Source: Halioxenophilus sp964342265 (lineage in GTDB: Bacteria > Pseudomonadota > Gammaproteobacteria > Pseudomonadales > Cellvibrionaceae). Taken from it: DNA of 34,688 nucleotides. The stretch's first letter is position 1, and each line of letters starts with the position of its first letter. Position numbers and translations under genes: made by a program. Positions 7,450 through 16,012 of the stretch are shown here, piece by piece. Below the pieces are notes generated by a model. It worked only from the letters and a program-made list of their open reading frames with translations. It did not search any database and was not told where the DNA came from. The stretch is taken from the NCBI GenBank assembly GCA_964342265.1, contig CAYFFE010000027.1:1-34688 (forward strand). Reading direction: 5' to 3'.

Positions 7450-8595
7450 TTAAAGCGAAATGGTATTTACCTTGGCCGTCACCACGGCAACCACTCGGCG
7501 ATTTTTGGCACGATTGTCTGCGGTATCGTTGTTCACCAATGGACGCTCTTCGCCGTAACCAATGGCTGATACGCGATCAGCCGCAATACCAAATCGATTA
7601 ACCAATACGGCAGCAACCGCTTTAGCACGACGCTCAGACAACGCTTGGTTGTATGAAGCCGCACCGCGATCATCGGTGTGACCTTCAATAACCACGTTGG
7701 TATTAACGTATTCACGCATAAACTGCGCCACTTGCTCTACCTCGGGTAAGAATTCGTCGCGAACCACATCGGAATTGTTAGCAAATTGCACATTTAAACG
7801 AACTTGCTTATCTTCCAATAATTCTTGGTAACACCCCTTGGCATCCACTTTGGCGCCGCTGGAGGTATCGGGGCACTGATCTTTGTAGTCGGCTACGCCG
7901 TCGGCATCGCTATCCAGTGCACAACCTGAGGCATCAACTGGCGCACCGCGCGGCGTATTGGGGCAGTTGTCTTTAGTATCGATAACACCGTCGCCGTCGC
8001 TGTCTTTGGGTTGTGCAACCGTGGGTTCTGGTTTAGGAGCCGGTTTGGTTTGCACGGGTTTCGGGGCCGGGCTGGAGCTGCCACCGAACAAAATACTCAA
8101 ACCAAGGGTTACAGCAAAGTCGATCGAGTCTGCTTCGTCGCCGTAAATAGAGCGGATATCGCCGCGCAGTGCCACATCTTCATGCAAAAAGTAACGCACG
8201 CCGCCGCCCAAATTAAGAATAGTTTCGTCCTGATCTTCAGAGGCCACTTCGAATTCGCCCTGGCCCACACCACCGGCCAAGTAAGGTTGCCAATTGCCAT
8301 TGCGATCGAAATGATAAAGGCCGTCTAGGCGGTACTGCTGATAATCCACGTCGATGTTAAAGTCTTCAGCTTCGGTGTTGGCTTGTAAATACACCAATTC
8401 AACGCTCCAAGGATTGTTAAATTGATAACCCAGCGACAACGAGTAAAGCAGATCGTCTTCTACGCCTGTATCTTCATCAAAAAAGTAGTAGCCAACGCCC
8501 GGGGTTAACGTTATTCCGGGTTTTTCGGCAACCGCACTGGTAGCAACCAGTGCACTCGTGGCGGAGGCTAATGCAGCCAAGACGAACTTTCTCAT
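7450..8595 (-). CDS. OmpA-family outer-membrane protein with TSP3 repeats
   Basis: This is a structural outer-membrane porin that links the membrane to peptidoglycan, 381 residues long. A signal peptide of about 23 residues (cleavage after SAVA) is followed by an OmpA-like eight-stranded barrel to about residue 175. A Pro/Lys-rich linker comes next, then two calcium-binding thrombospondin type-3 segments (DSDGDGVIDTKDNC and DSDADGVADYKDQC). The C-terminal OmpA peptidoglycan-binding domain has EGHTDDRGAASYNQALSERRA and NRRVVAV. It resembles OprF/OmpA of marine gammaproteobacteria, but I would not assign a symbol. AGGAGA lies 8 nt before the ATG. The first 150 bases upstream are AT-rich, as expected for a strong promoter. 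Confidence 0.93.
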   Translation of the reverse strand: MRKFVLAALASATSALVATSAVAEKPGITLTPGVGYYFFDEDTGVEDDLLYSLSLGYQFNNPWSVELVYLQANTEAEDFNIDVDYQQYRLDGLYHFDRNGNWQPYLAGGVGQGEFEVASEDQDETILNLGGGVRYFLHEDVALRGDIRSIYGDEADSIDFAVTLGLSILFGGSSSPAPKPVQTKPAPKPEPTVAQPKDSDGDGVIDTKDNCPNTPRGAPVDASGCALDSDADGVADYKDQCPDTSSGAKVDAKGCYQELLEDKQVRLNVQFANNSDVVRDEFLPEVEQVAQFMREYVNTNVVIEGHTDDRGAASYNQALSERRAKAVAAVLVNRFGIAADRVSAIGYGEERPLVNNDTADNRAKNRRVVAVVTAKVNTISL

Positions 8596-9097
8596 AAAAT
8601 TTCTCCTAGTCGTGCTCCGTAAGCCTTTAGCGAGTGCGGCTTACTGCTGGAGCAAAAAGTGGCTATAAAAAAGATAACGAAATTGTGGTAAATTTTTATT
8701 AAAAATAAACGGTAAAAAACCATTACCATTATTTCTGAAATACCTGGGCTGAACTACCGAGATTCAACTGCCGGGCTTAACGATTGGATAAACATTAAAC
8801 AATTTTCTAACTTTACAACGACAAACGAGTTAGAACCCCATGCGCAAATCCCAAACCCCAGAAACAAACCCAGAAAATGAAAAATTTGGATACGCAGAGT
8901 TTAACACTACTTAATTACGTTTAATGTGTAAAACCCCGTAAAAGATTTATTAAATGATTAAATGAAAACACACTGCCCTTGTTACTTTTAATTGTAAAGA
9001 GCATTAATTGTAACGAGCAGAAGAAAGCATAAGCACGAAAACGCTGGCGCTTGGAGCATCAACTAAAGCGCTTCTTTACGCCGCAATAGATTGAAAA
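8596..9097. other. Intergenic region between kinase 3' end and ompA 5' end
   Basis: This stretch of about 500 bp is AT-rich. The part next to 8596 must contain the ompA promoter and leader on the minus strand, but several AT-rich hexamers fit equally well and I cannot choose one. No gene and no clear hairpin terminator for the kinase gene were recognised. Confidence 0.5.
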
Positions 9098-11710
9098 CTA
9101 CTCTGGTTCTGCTAACTGTTCGTTGCACAAGGGCAGCTTCATCGTAAATTCCGAGCCTTGCCCTAACTCGCTGGATAATTCGATACGCCCGCCATGCTTT
9201 TTGCACACTGTATCCACGAAATGCAGGCCCAAACCAGCGCCACTAATCCCCGATTTGCCGTTAATGCGTTTAAAGCGTTTAAATATGTCCACTTGATCGG
9301 ACTGACTGATGCCGATGCCCTCATCTTGAATGGCTATAAATACCGTATCGTCTGAATTTTTCACGCTTAAATTAATATGGGTTTGCTCGTTGCTGTATTT
9401 CACGGCGTTAGAAAGTAAATTCACCACCGCCCGCTCCAACAATTCACCGTCGCCCCAAACCCATAAATCGTCCAGACTGCGCTTAACGTCCACGTTAATT
9501 TGTTTAGCTGCAGCTTGGTGGCGAATCAACATGAGCGCGTTGTCGATCACCGAGTGCATATCGCAATAGTCGAAGTTAGTATCGCCTACGATTTCCGCTC
9601 GCGCCAGTTGTAGGAAGCTTTCGGCAAACGATAAATTTTTACGCGCGTAGCTTTCGATTTCGCTCAGCATATTGTTAAGCTCCGGCCCGCTGTCTGACAA
9701 GTCGCCTTTTTCTACACGGTAATGTTCAATTAACGCCAAAATAGACACAACCGGCGATCGTAAATCGTGCGATAAAAAGTGCAGTGCCTCATTGCGCGCG
9801 CGCTCACTCTCTTTGATAAACGAGATATCGGTAAAGCTAAATACCAAGGCGTCGATATTGCCCGACTGCCAATGCAGTGCCGCTAACTGCATAAAGTACT
9901 GTTGTTCTCCGTTTTTGGATTGAACTTCTGCGTACATTTCCCCGGGCTGGCGCAGTATTTTTTTTAATACCTCAGGCCAGCCCTCATCGATTTGCAGCCG
10001 ATCCAAACAATGCATAAGGCTTTCGCCGGTGCCAGCAGAAATAGCAAAGGTGGCACGAGCGCGGGCATTGGCAAAGCGAACACCGCCAAATAAATCAGCC
10101 ACGACCACGGCGTCTTGCAGGTTTTCTAAGCACTGATCAAAAAAAGCGCGCGCTTCATCGGCTCGCTGATTGGCATCGCGCAGTCGCTCAATGGTGGCCG
10201 TTACCAACTCCGTAGGCACGTCTTTTTCCGGGCGAATGGAATGACCATCCAAAGTTGCCAAAGCATTTAGCCAAAGCTGTTGCTGCCCATCGGTCACGGC
10301 TTGAGGCCATTGCCAAGTTACGCTAAAAGCTTTAAATCCACCTTGTTCTCGTAAAAAACACACTTTTGAGGGATTGTTGTTGGCTGGGTTTTCTGATCGA
10401 TTGACCTGCGAAGTGTGAGCAGCAGCCGAATCCAGCCGAGTAATTTGCCAATGATCAACGGCAATGAGTGTGGCCAAAAATTGCAGGCGACGTTGCAGCT
10501 CCTCCAACGAATAGGCGGCAGTTGGATTGGACTGTTGTTGCACGCGCGCCAGCTCGCGCCGCAAAAAGCGCAGCGCCTGCTCCAGTCGCCGCCAGCTCCA
10601 CAAGGGATAAAACAATAAAACCGGAATAATAATCGCCAAGGGCGCAAACCAAAGCTGCGCCCAAATCAATACAGCCACACTCGCTAACAGAGTGCTCACC
10701 ACACCGCTGACGGTGAGCAATAAATATTGTCGTGGCGTGGCACGCAAGCCCAGCATAATCAGCGCAAAAATAGCAATCACACTGACCAGCGCATGCACAC
10801 CATCGGAAACCGGCACAATGGTGCTTTGATTGCGCAAGGCGTTAAATACATTGGCGTTAAATTCTACCCCCGGCATGGGGCCGGCCGGTGTGGCGACAAT
10901 ATCCCCCAGGCCTTTTGCCGTGGCGCCGACGATAACAATTTTATTGGCCAAACTGCGGTTGGGAATGCGGCCGTGAATAATGTCGGTGTAACTGGCCGAG
11001 GCGACCTGCGAGGTGGTCGACGCTAAAGGAATGAGGTTGTAATAATTGCGTTGAATAACAAATGGCGAGGCATTATCGATGGCATCTTGGGTGAGGCCCG
11101 GCAGTTGCTCGGGCAGGTTTGGCTCGGTGATTTGCCACAGCGAATACATTAAATGCGGCCAATAGGCTTCGCCCAAACCTTCTTTTAAAAATACCGCGCG
11201 GCACACGCCGTCCACATCGTATTCAATATGAACATGCCCCAGCGCCGCTGCCGATTCAATCAACGGCGAGGCTGGCAGTACTTCCAAAATTTGCCCACCA
11301 GCATGGGTTTGCTCCATGTGCACCAGCAAAGCCACTCGGCCCATTGTTTCGATGGCTTGAGCAAAGTGCAGATCGTGTTCTGGATTGGTGCGATCGGGTT
11401 CGGCAAAAACAATGTCGAAAGCAATGGCTTTAACACCGGCGCTGTCGAGTTTATTCACCAAATCCGCATGCACATCGCGCGACCAGGGCCAGCGCCCCAA
11501 TTCCAGTAAACTGCGCTCGTCGATGGCAACAATGAGAATATCGTTGGCGATGGGTTTGCGTGATTGCGCGATACTTGTATCGTAAATGGCCTGATCGACG
11601 GAATATCCCCAGCGATTGAGCGAAATAAGTCCACCCAGCACCGCCATCAGCAGTGCCAGAATTAATCGCTCAACGGTGGTGCTAACAACCCAATTAAAGC
11701 GCAACAACAA
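9098..11710 (-). CDS. CHASE2-PAS hybrid-free sensor histidine kinase
   Basis: This is an inner-membrane sensor kinase of 870 residues. A first helix (about 13-33) precedes a periplasmic CHASE2 domain (about 40-295, with VAIDERSLLELGRWPWSRD and FDIVFAEPD). Three more helices follow (about 303-322, 328-350 and 352-373), the standard CHASE2 layout. Next come a coiled coil (375-415), a PAS-like region (525-630) and the kinase core: H-box HFLSHDLRSP with phospho-acceptor H648, N-box NLLSNAVKYS, G1 DEGIG and G2 GAGLGLHF. No receiver domain is fused. The start is taken as TTG at 11710, overlapping the end of the upstream gene by 17 bp; an ATG exists at 11647. The signal it senses is unknown. Confidence 0.9.
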   Translation of the reverse strand: MLLRFNWVVSTTVERLILALLMAVLGGLISLNRWGYSVDQAIYDTSIAQSRKPIANDILIVAIDERSLLELGRWPWSRDVHADLVNKLDSAGVKAIAFDIVFAEPDRTNPEHDLHFAQAIETMGRVALLVHMEQTHAGGQILEVLPASPLIESAAALGHVHIEYDVDGVCRAVFLKEGLGEAYWPHLMYSLWQITEPNLPEQLPGLTQDAIDNASPFVIQRNYYNLIPLASTTSQVASASYTDIIHGRIPNRSLANKIVIVGATAKGLGDIVATPAGPMPGVEFNANVFNALRNQSTIVPVSDGVHALVSVIAIFALIMLGLRATPRQYLLLTVSGVVSTLLASVAVLIWAQLWFAPLAIIIPVLLFYPLWSWRRLEQALRFLRRELARVQQQSNPTAAYSLEELQRRLQFLATLIAVDHWQITRLDSAAAHTSQVNRSENPANNNPSKVCFLREQGGFKAFSVTWQWPQAVTDGQQQLWLNALATLDGHSIRPEKDVPTELVTATIERLRDANQRADEARAFFDQCLENLQDAVVVADLFGGVRFANARARATFAISAGTGESLMHCLDRLQIDEGWPEVLKKILRQPGEMYAEVQSKNGEQQYFMQLAALHWQSGNIDALVFSFTDISFIKESERARNEALHFLSHDLRSPVVSILALIEHYRVEKGDLSDSGPELNNMLSEIESYARKNLSFAESFLQLARAEIVGDTNFDYCDMHSVIDNALMLIRHQAAAKQINVDVKRSLDDLWVWGDGELLERAVVNLLSNAVKYSNEQTHINLSVKNSDDTVFIAIQDEGIGISQSDQVDIFKRFKRINGKSGISGAGLGLHFVDTVCKKHGGRIELSSELGQGSEFTMKLPLCNEQLAEPE

Positions 11711-13088
11711 TCACCCAAAAAATGGCCCAAAGGCTCAATGCGCGCACCGGTTCATTACTGGATTGCGCCCGCCGAGGCGTGCTGAACTCGCTGTCGACCC
11801 GCTCATTGGTTTGCGCTTTTACCCGATAATAAAAGCCGCCTTTAATTTGATCGGTAATAGGCAGAGCGAATTCTTGAGTGTCGCTTTGCACGGTGGAGAC
11901 AACAGTGTCAAACGACGCGCTCTCGCTCACTTCTACCACATAGTGAGTGGCCAAGGTTACCGGCTGCCAAGTTAGCGTTACGGCAGAGTCTTCCGGCTGA
12001 AAGTTGAGCGAGCTGGATGGGATTTCCGGTGTTGGCAATTGATCGCGAATACACACAGTTTGCTCTGCCGCTTGCCCCAACAAGGCAGACGGGGCCTGCG
12101 CCCGCACCGCAAATTGATAGCAACCGCTGGTGTATTGTAATTGCTCATCGTGATAGTCAACGTCGCCGAGTGTTTCTACCGATAAAAGCTCGCCGATTTT
12201 ACCTTGCTGATCAACCCGAGAAACTTCCATTCGATAGTGGATAATGCCTGGCACCGGCTGCCAACTGACCGAAATGGGCGGCTGTTGCGATGCTCTAGCA
12301 CTGGCCCATTCCGGGGCGCTCGGCAAAGGCTCGGGGGCTTGCAACGACTCACCCTCTTTCGCCCGAATACCGTAACCCTCGGCCACCTCTTTGGTATCTT
12401 GTTCGCGGTTGGCCGAAGCCACGGCCACACGCCCTTCAAACACCTCGCCAATCATTACCGGGGTGCCGTTGGCGTCGTTAAGAGAAGAAACACGAAATTC
12501 GGTACCCCGCACAGCGGCGATGGCCGCAGGGGTGGAAATTCGAAAACGGCTTTTAGGTTGCCGCTCGGGGACACGCGTTTTCACCGCGCCCGATTGAAGA
12601 CGCGTGCGAGAATCAACAATGGAGCCCTCTCCGGGAACCGACAAGGCATCGAGTACCAGCGAGCTACCGGGCTCTAATTGCATTTCGGTACCATCACCAA
12701 ATGCCAGCCCGGCAATGCCGTCGACACCGGTTGTAACGATTGCACCAATGGGTAATTGCAGACCAAAATTCACTGCAGCAGGAGGCTCATCGGCACTGTT
12801 TTGGTAGGTCACCTCGCCGCTAAAGTAACTGAGCGTAACGGGTTTAGGCAGCTCTTTTAACCAACTGATGGGAAAGCGAATAATTAACCCCGGTGGCAAT
12901 TGTCTCGGGTAATCCACATTGTTGTAATCGCCGAGCTTTAGCCAGCAATCAGCCTTGGTGGTGTACTTAACGCACAAATTCCAAAGGTTATCGCCGGGCC
13001 TTACACTGTACAGCCAATCTTGCTCGGCAAACGCGGTGTTAGCCGCCAGTAAACTGGCAACCCCAAACGCAGTGATGTGCTTGATCAC
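11694..13088 (-). CDS. Periplasmic LysM-FecR-domain protein (GTG start)
   Basis: This exported 464-residue protein has a signal peptide of about 21 residues (cleavage after AFA). A LysM-type glycan-binding module follows (26-75, YSVRPGDNLWNLCVKY), then a FecR-like beta domain (about 88-230, with FGDGTEMQLEPGSSLVLD and AAVRGTEFRVS). Two fibronectin-III-like modules come next (about 270-350 and 365-440). The last 16 residues are hydrophobic (ALSLWAIFWVIVVAL), suggesting an inner-membrane anchor. The start is GTG at 13088, with AAGGAG six bases upstream. An ATG two bases earlier runs into an immediate stop. It is co-transcribed and overlaps with the CHASE2 kinase, so it may be the kinase's periplasmic input partner. 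This FecR domain is not that of a TonB/sigma-factor system, since no sigma factor is nearby. Confidence 0.88.
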   Translation of the reverse strand: MIKHITAFGVASLLAANTAFAEQDWLYSVRPGDNLWNLCVKYTTKADCWLKLGDYNNVDYPRQLPPGLIIRFPISWLKELPKPVTLSYFSGEVTYQNSADEPPAAVNFGLQLPIGAIVTTGVDGIAGLAFGDGTEMQLEPGSSLVLDALSVPGEGSIVDSRTRLQSGAVKTRVPERQPKSRFRISTPAAIAAVRGTEFRVSSLNDANGTPVMIGEVFEGRVAVASANREQDTKEVAEGYGIRAKEGESLQAPEPLPSAPEWASARASQQPPISVSWQPVPGIIHYRMEVSRVDQQGKIGELLSVETLGDVDYHDEQLQYTSGCYQFAVRAQAPSALLGQAAEQTVCIRDQLPTPEIPSSSLNFQPEDSAVTLTWQPVTLATHYVVEVSESASFDTVVSTVQSDTQEFALPITDQIKGGFYYRVKAQTNERVDSEFSTPRRAQSSNEPVRALSLWAIFWVIVVAL

Positions 13089-13598
13089 ATAACTCTCCTT
13101 GAGCCTAAATCCCTGGAACGAACAAATACGGGGAATGAGTTGGGATAATACAGGTTGGTATGAAATTATTTAAGGTTTGTTATTGTTGTTGGGTTTGTCG
13201 CGTTGTTATTTTTTGTTCGTTGTTTCTTTTGTCGTTTTTTAATGCGATGTTTAGGCCAGTGCATGCTCAGGGTTTATCAAATTAAGCGCACATATCTCTG
13301 CCCATTTGCGGTTTTATATAGACGGTTAACGTAAAGCCCACCTAAAACATCGCCAGGCTAAACGCTGGAATTTCAATGGTGTCTTTCAATATTCAACCAA
13401 TATTCAACGTTCAATGTCGGTGTTACAAAGTCCAATGGTGATACTGTGATTACCGGCATCGAATGTCTGCATTAAAAATTGTATTCAAATAAGCCACAAC
13501 GCGGTTATTGCAAAAAAATCAATTATCGCTGATTGTTACAGTAACGGCCTTGCCTATTGATTTTTCCCTCTTGGTTTTCCCCTATTGGTTTTTTGCCA
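13089..13598. other. Regulatory gap between response regulator and LysM-FecR gene
   Basis: No gene is recognised in these 510 bp. Next to the LysM-FecR gene the minus strand reads as an A/C-rich, apparently unstructured leader (13170-13250). Next to the response-regulator stop there are three degenerate copies of a CCTATTGGTTTTTCC-like unit (13553-13567, 13568-13580, 13581-13597). An 11-bp direct repeat is listed separately. A small palindrome GTTACAGTAAC lies at 13535-13545. The promoter of the LysM-FecR/kinase pair should be here. Confidence 0.55.
13387..13408. repeat. 11-bp tandem direct repeat, candidate OmpR-type regulator site
   Basis: CAATATTCAAC occurs twice with no spacer (13387-13397 and 13398-13408). 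On the minus strand this reads GTTGAATATTG twice, followed upstream by a related half (CATTGAAC). OmpR/PhoB-family regulators bind direct repeats with one helical turn of about 11 bp between half-sites. The site lies about 300 bp upstream of the LysM-FecR operon and directly downstream of the regulator gene. The repeat is plain in the sequence; its function is inferred. Confidence 0.5.
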
Positions 13599-14288
13599 CT
13601 AGTCGTCAACTTTTTCCAGTCGATAACCGTGTTGATACACAGTTTTAATGGCGTAGCCACAACTGGGATCGAGCTTTAAATTGCGCCTCATACGGCTGAT
13701 GTGCATATCTACAGTGCGCGTATTAAGATCCACTGCCACGCCCCACACTTCGCGCAGTAAATACTCACGAGACAACAATTTGCCTTGATTTTTTATCACG
13801 CAGCAGGTTAATAAATAATCCTTGCGCGTTAATTTTACTTCTTCATCGTGGACAAAAACTTTTTGCGCTTCCTGATCGATTGTAATGTGAGCCAGCTCAA
13901 TTTTGGCACCGTTAAGCTTATCCAAGCCGGCTCTGCGCCCCACTGAAGCCAAGCGCGCCAGCAGCTCGCCTTGTCGCGGCGGCTTGATCATATAATCGTC
14001 GGCTCCGGCTTTTAGGGCATCCACAACGTCTTCTTCGCTGTCTCGTTGTGTCGAAAAAATTACCGGCAAACTGCTGTTGTACTGTGAGCGAATCCAACGC
14101 AGCGCATCGAGACCACTGGCATCGGGCAATTGCCAGTCGAGTAGCGCCATATCCACCGGTTGTTGCTGTAATTTGGTTTTGAATTGTTCTACCGTCTCAC
14201 CGTGCAAAACATCATAACCGGCTTCGGTTAACCATTGAGTTAATAGTCTTGCTTGGGCAAGATCGTCTTCCAGAAGAGCCACTTTCAC
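13599..14288 (-). CDS. OmpR/PhoB-family response regulator (GTG start)
   Basis: This 229-residue two-component regulator has a receiver domain (1-118) with acidic pocket E7-D8-D9, phospho-acceptor D51, switch T80 and conserved K102 in DDYMIKPP. It is followed by a winged-helix DNA-binding domain (about 130-227, with LTRKDYLLTCCVI, LSREYLLREVWG, RTVDMHISRMRRNL and YQHGYRLE). The start is GTG at 14288, with GGAG about seven bases upstream. It lies upstream of and in the same direction as the LysM-FecR and CHASE2-kinase genes, so it is probably the cognate regulator of that kinase. It is divergent from the iron cluster. Target genes are unknown. Confidence 0.93.
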   Translation of the reverse strand: MKVALLEDDLAQARLLTQWLTEAGYDVLHGETVEQFKTKLQQQPVDMALLDWQLPDASGLDALRWIRSQYNSSLPVIFSTQRDSEEDVVDALKAGADDYMIKPPRQGELLARLASVGRRAGLDKLNGAKIELAHITIDQEAQKVFVHDEEVKLTRKDYLLTCCVIKNQGKLLSREYLLREVWGVAVDLNTRTVDMHISRMRRNLKLDPSCGYAIKTVYQHGYRLEKVDD

Positions 14289-14581
14289 GTTGTTCTCCAG
14301 CCATTAATTTTTATTGGATAAATTTTTAAGCTCGTGGACCTCTGTCGAGCGATTATTTTACACCGCTGCTTAAAGTTTAATTATTTGCTGGTACGTTGGG
14401 CAAATAAATTCTGTTGCGATGGCATCGGTTTTTTTACAGTGTGGCTATTGTGCGGTGCTTACACAGAATTCAAAAGATTGCGCGCAGCACATTTTACGAT
14501 CGTTTACCCTTCGCGGATTGGCCGCTATTTTTAAACCACCTGTCTTTTGATTTAAAACACATTTCTGCCCGACTTTCTATT

Positions 14582-14596
14582 TGATAATAATTATTA
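14582..14596 (+). promoter_or_regulatory. Fur box upstream of the imelysin cluster
   Basis: TGATAATAATTATTA matches the Fur consensus TGATAATnATTATCA at 13 of 14 defined positions. It lies 69 bp before the imelysin start and the AT-rich match continues to 14600. Iron-repressed expression of the three downstream genes is the natural reading. Confidence 0.82.
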
Positions 14597-14664
14597 TTCA
14601 CTTTATCATCGTGCAGCCACGAGATAAGCAGACCACTGGATGCTGGTCAGAATTTGGAGACTTC

Positions 14665-15900
14665 ATGAGAAAATTGGGTTTTGTTGTTTTGGCGTTAGCC
14701 AGCTTGTTTAGCAGTGTTTCTAACGCCATCAGTCAGAAAGATGTCGTCGTCTCTTACGCCGATTTAGCCTACACCGTGTACAAAGACAGCTTAGACCAAG
14801 CACAACAACTGAACGCTCAAATCGATGTTTTTTTGGCCAACCCCAGCGATCAAACCCTCAAATTGGCCCAATCCGCCTGGCTTAAAGCCCGCGTTCCCTA
14901 CGCCCAATCTGAGGCTTTTCGTTTTGGCAACCCGGTGGTCGACGCTTGGGAAGGGCAAGTTAATGCCTGGCCATTGGATGAAGGATTTATCGATTACGTC
15001 AGCGACGACTACCAAGGCGAGTTGGGCAATACCGGCGCCGATGCCAACATTATTGCCTCACAACAACTGCAATTGGGTGCCAATAACCTGGATTTAAGCC
15101 AATTATCACCCGAATTATTGGCCAGCTTAAATGAGCTGGGCGGCTCAGAGGCCAATGTCGCCACGGGCTATCACGCCATTGAATTTTTGTTGTGGGGTCA
15201 GGATTTAAACGGCACAGGCCCGGGGGCAGGCAATCGCCCGTACACCGATTTTGTGCTCGGAGACGACTGCAGCCACGGCCATTGTAAGCGCCGTCGCCAG
15301 TATTTGCGCGCAACCAGCGATTTATTGGTTGCGGATTTAACCTACATGGTTGAGCAATGGGCCCGCGATACTGCAGACAACTACCGCGCCGAATTCATTA
15401 ATTTACCGCCACAAGAGGCGCTCACCCGTGTGCTGTTTGGCATGGGTTCGCTGGCGCTGGGAGAGTTGGCGGGAGAACGTTTGCAGGTGTCTTTGGAGGC
15501 CAATTCCACCGAGGACGAGCAAGACTGCTTCAGCGACAACACCCACAATACCGCTTTTTACAACTGGAAGGGCATCGCCAACGTTTATTTGAGCGAGTAC
15601 CAATCCAGTCAGCAGTCGTTTTTTAAAGGCGATTCGCTGGCAGAGCTTATTGCCGAGCGCAACAACGCATTAGCCCAGCGTATGCAACACCAAATTGCGC
15701 AAACGCATAAGGCTTTGCGCGCCATCGTTGCCCGCGCCGAAGATGCCGATAAGCCCATGCGATTCGATCAAATGATCGCCGAGGGCAACGAGGAAGGAGC
15801 CACATTAATTAACGCCGCCATCGCCGAACTGGCCAAAACCACCGAGTTAATCGAAGACGTCGCCAAAACATTGGGCATCTCTAAGCTCAGCGTCAATTAA
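14665..15900 (+). CDS. Imelysin-family periplasmic protein (IrpA/ICMP-like)
   Basis: Imelysins are iron-regulated periplasmic or outer-membrane proteins of the peptidase M75 family, thought to act in iron acquisition; IrpA and IcmP are examples. The protein has 411 residues from the ATG at 14665, which has GGAGA just upstream and gives a clean signal peptide (about 21 residues, cleavage after SNA). An upstream in-frame start at 14581 would lie within the Fur box. The family's GxHxxE motif is present as GYHAIEFLLWGQD, and a second helical half contains TRVLFGMGSLALGELAGERL. It is first of three plus-strand genes behind a Fur box. Family membership is secure; substrate is unknown. Confidence 0.92.
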   Translation: MRKLGFVVLALASLFSSVSNAISQKDVVVSYADLAYTVYKDSLDQAQQLNAQIDVFLANPSDQTLKLAQSAWLKARVPYAQSEAFRFGNPVVDAWEGQVNAWPLDEGFIDYVSDDYQGELGNTGADANIIASQQLQLGANNLDLSQLSPELLASLNELGGSEANVATGYHAIEFLLWGQDLNGTGPGAGNRPYTDFVLGDDCSHGHCKRRRQYLRATSDLLVADLTYMVEQWARDTADNYRAEFINLPPQEALTRVLFGMGSLALGELAGERLQVSLEANSTEDEQDCFSDNTHNTAFYNWKGIANVYLSEYQSSQQSFFKGDSLAELIAERNNALAQRMQHQIAQTHKALRAIVARAEDADKPMRFDQMIAEGNEEGATLINAAIAELAKTTELIEDVAKTLGISKLSVN

Positions 15901-16012
15901 GCTCAGCCCGGATTCAACTCAAGCCAATTCAGGCAAACCCGGTTTAGCCAGCAGCTACAGTACCGAACTGGCACTATACGCCGCTGGCTGCGGCCCCAAG
16001 TGAGGAAATCCA

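Noticed and set aside
11694..13088. FecR domain as part of a TonB/ECF sigma iron-uptake system
   Set aside because: No sigma factor or TonB receptor is linked, and the LysM, Fn3-like modules and kinase overlap point to another signalling role.
14334..14534. Plus-strand 66-codon frame between the response regulator and the Fur box
   Set aside because: It fills a promoter gap, has no clear ribosome-binding site and its sequence is not protein-like.
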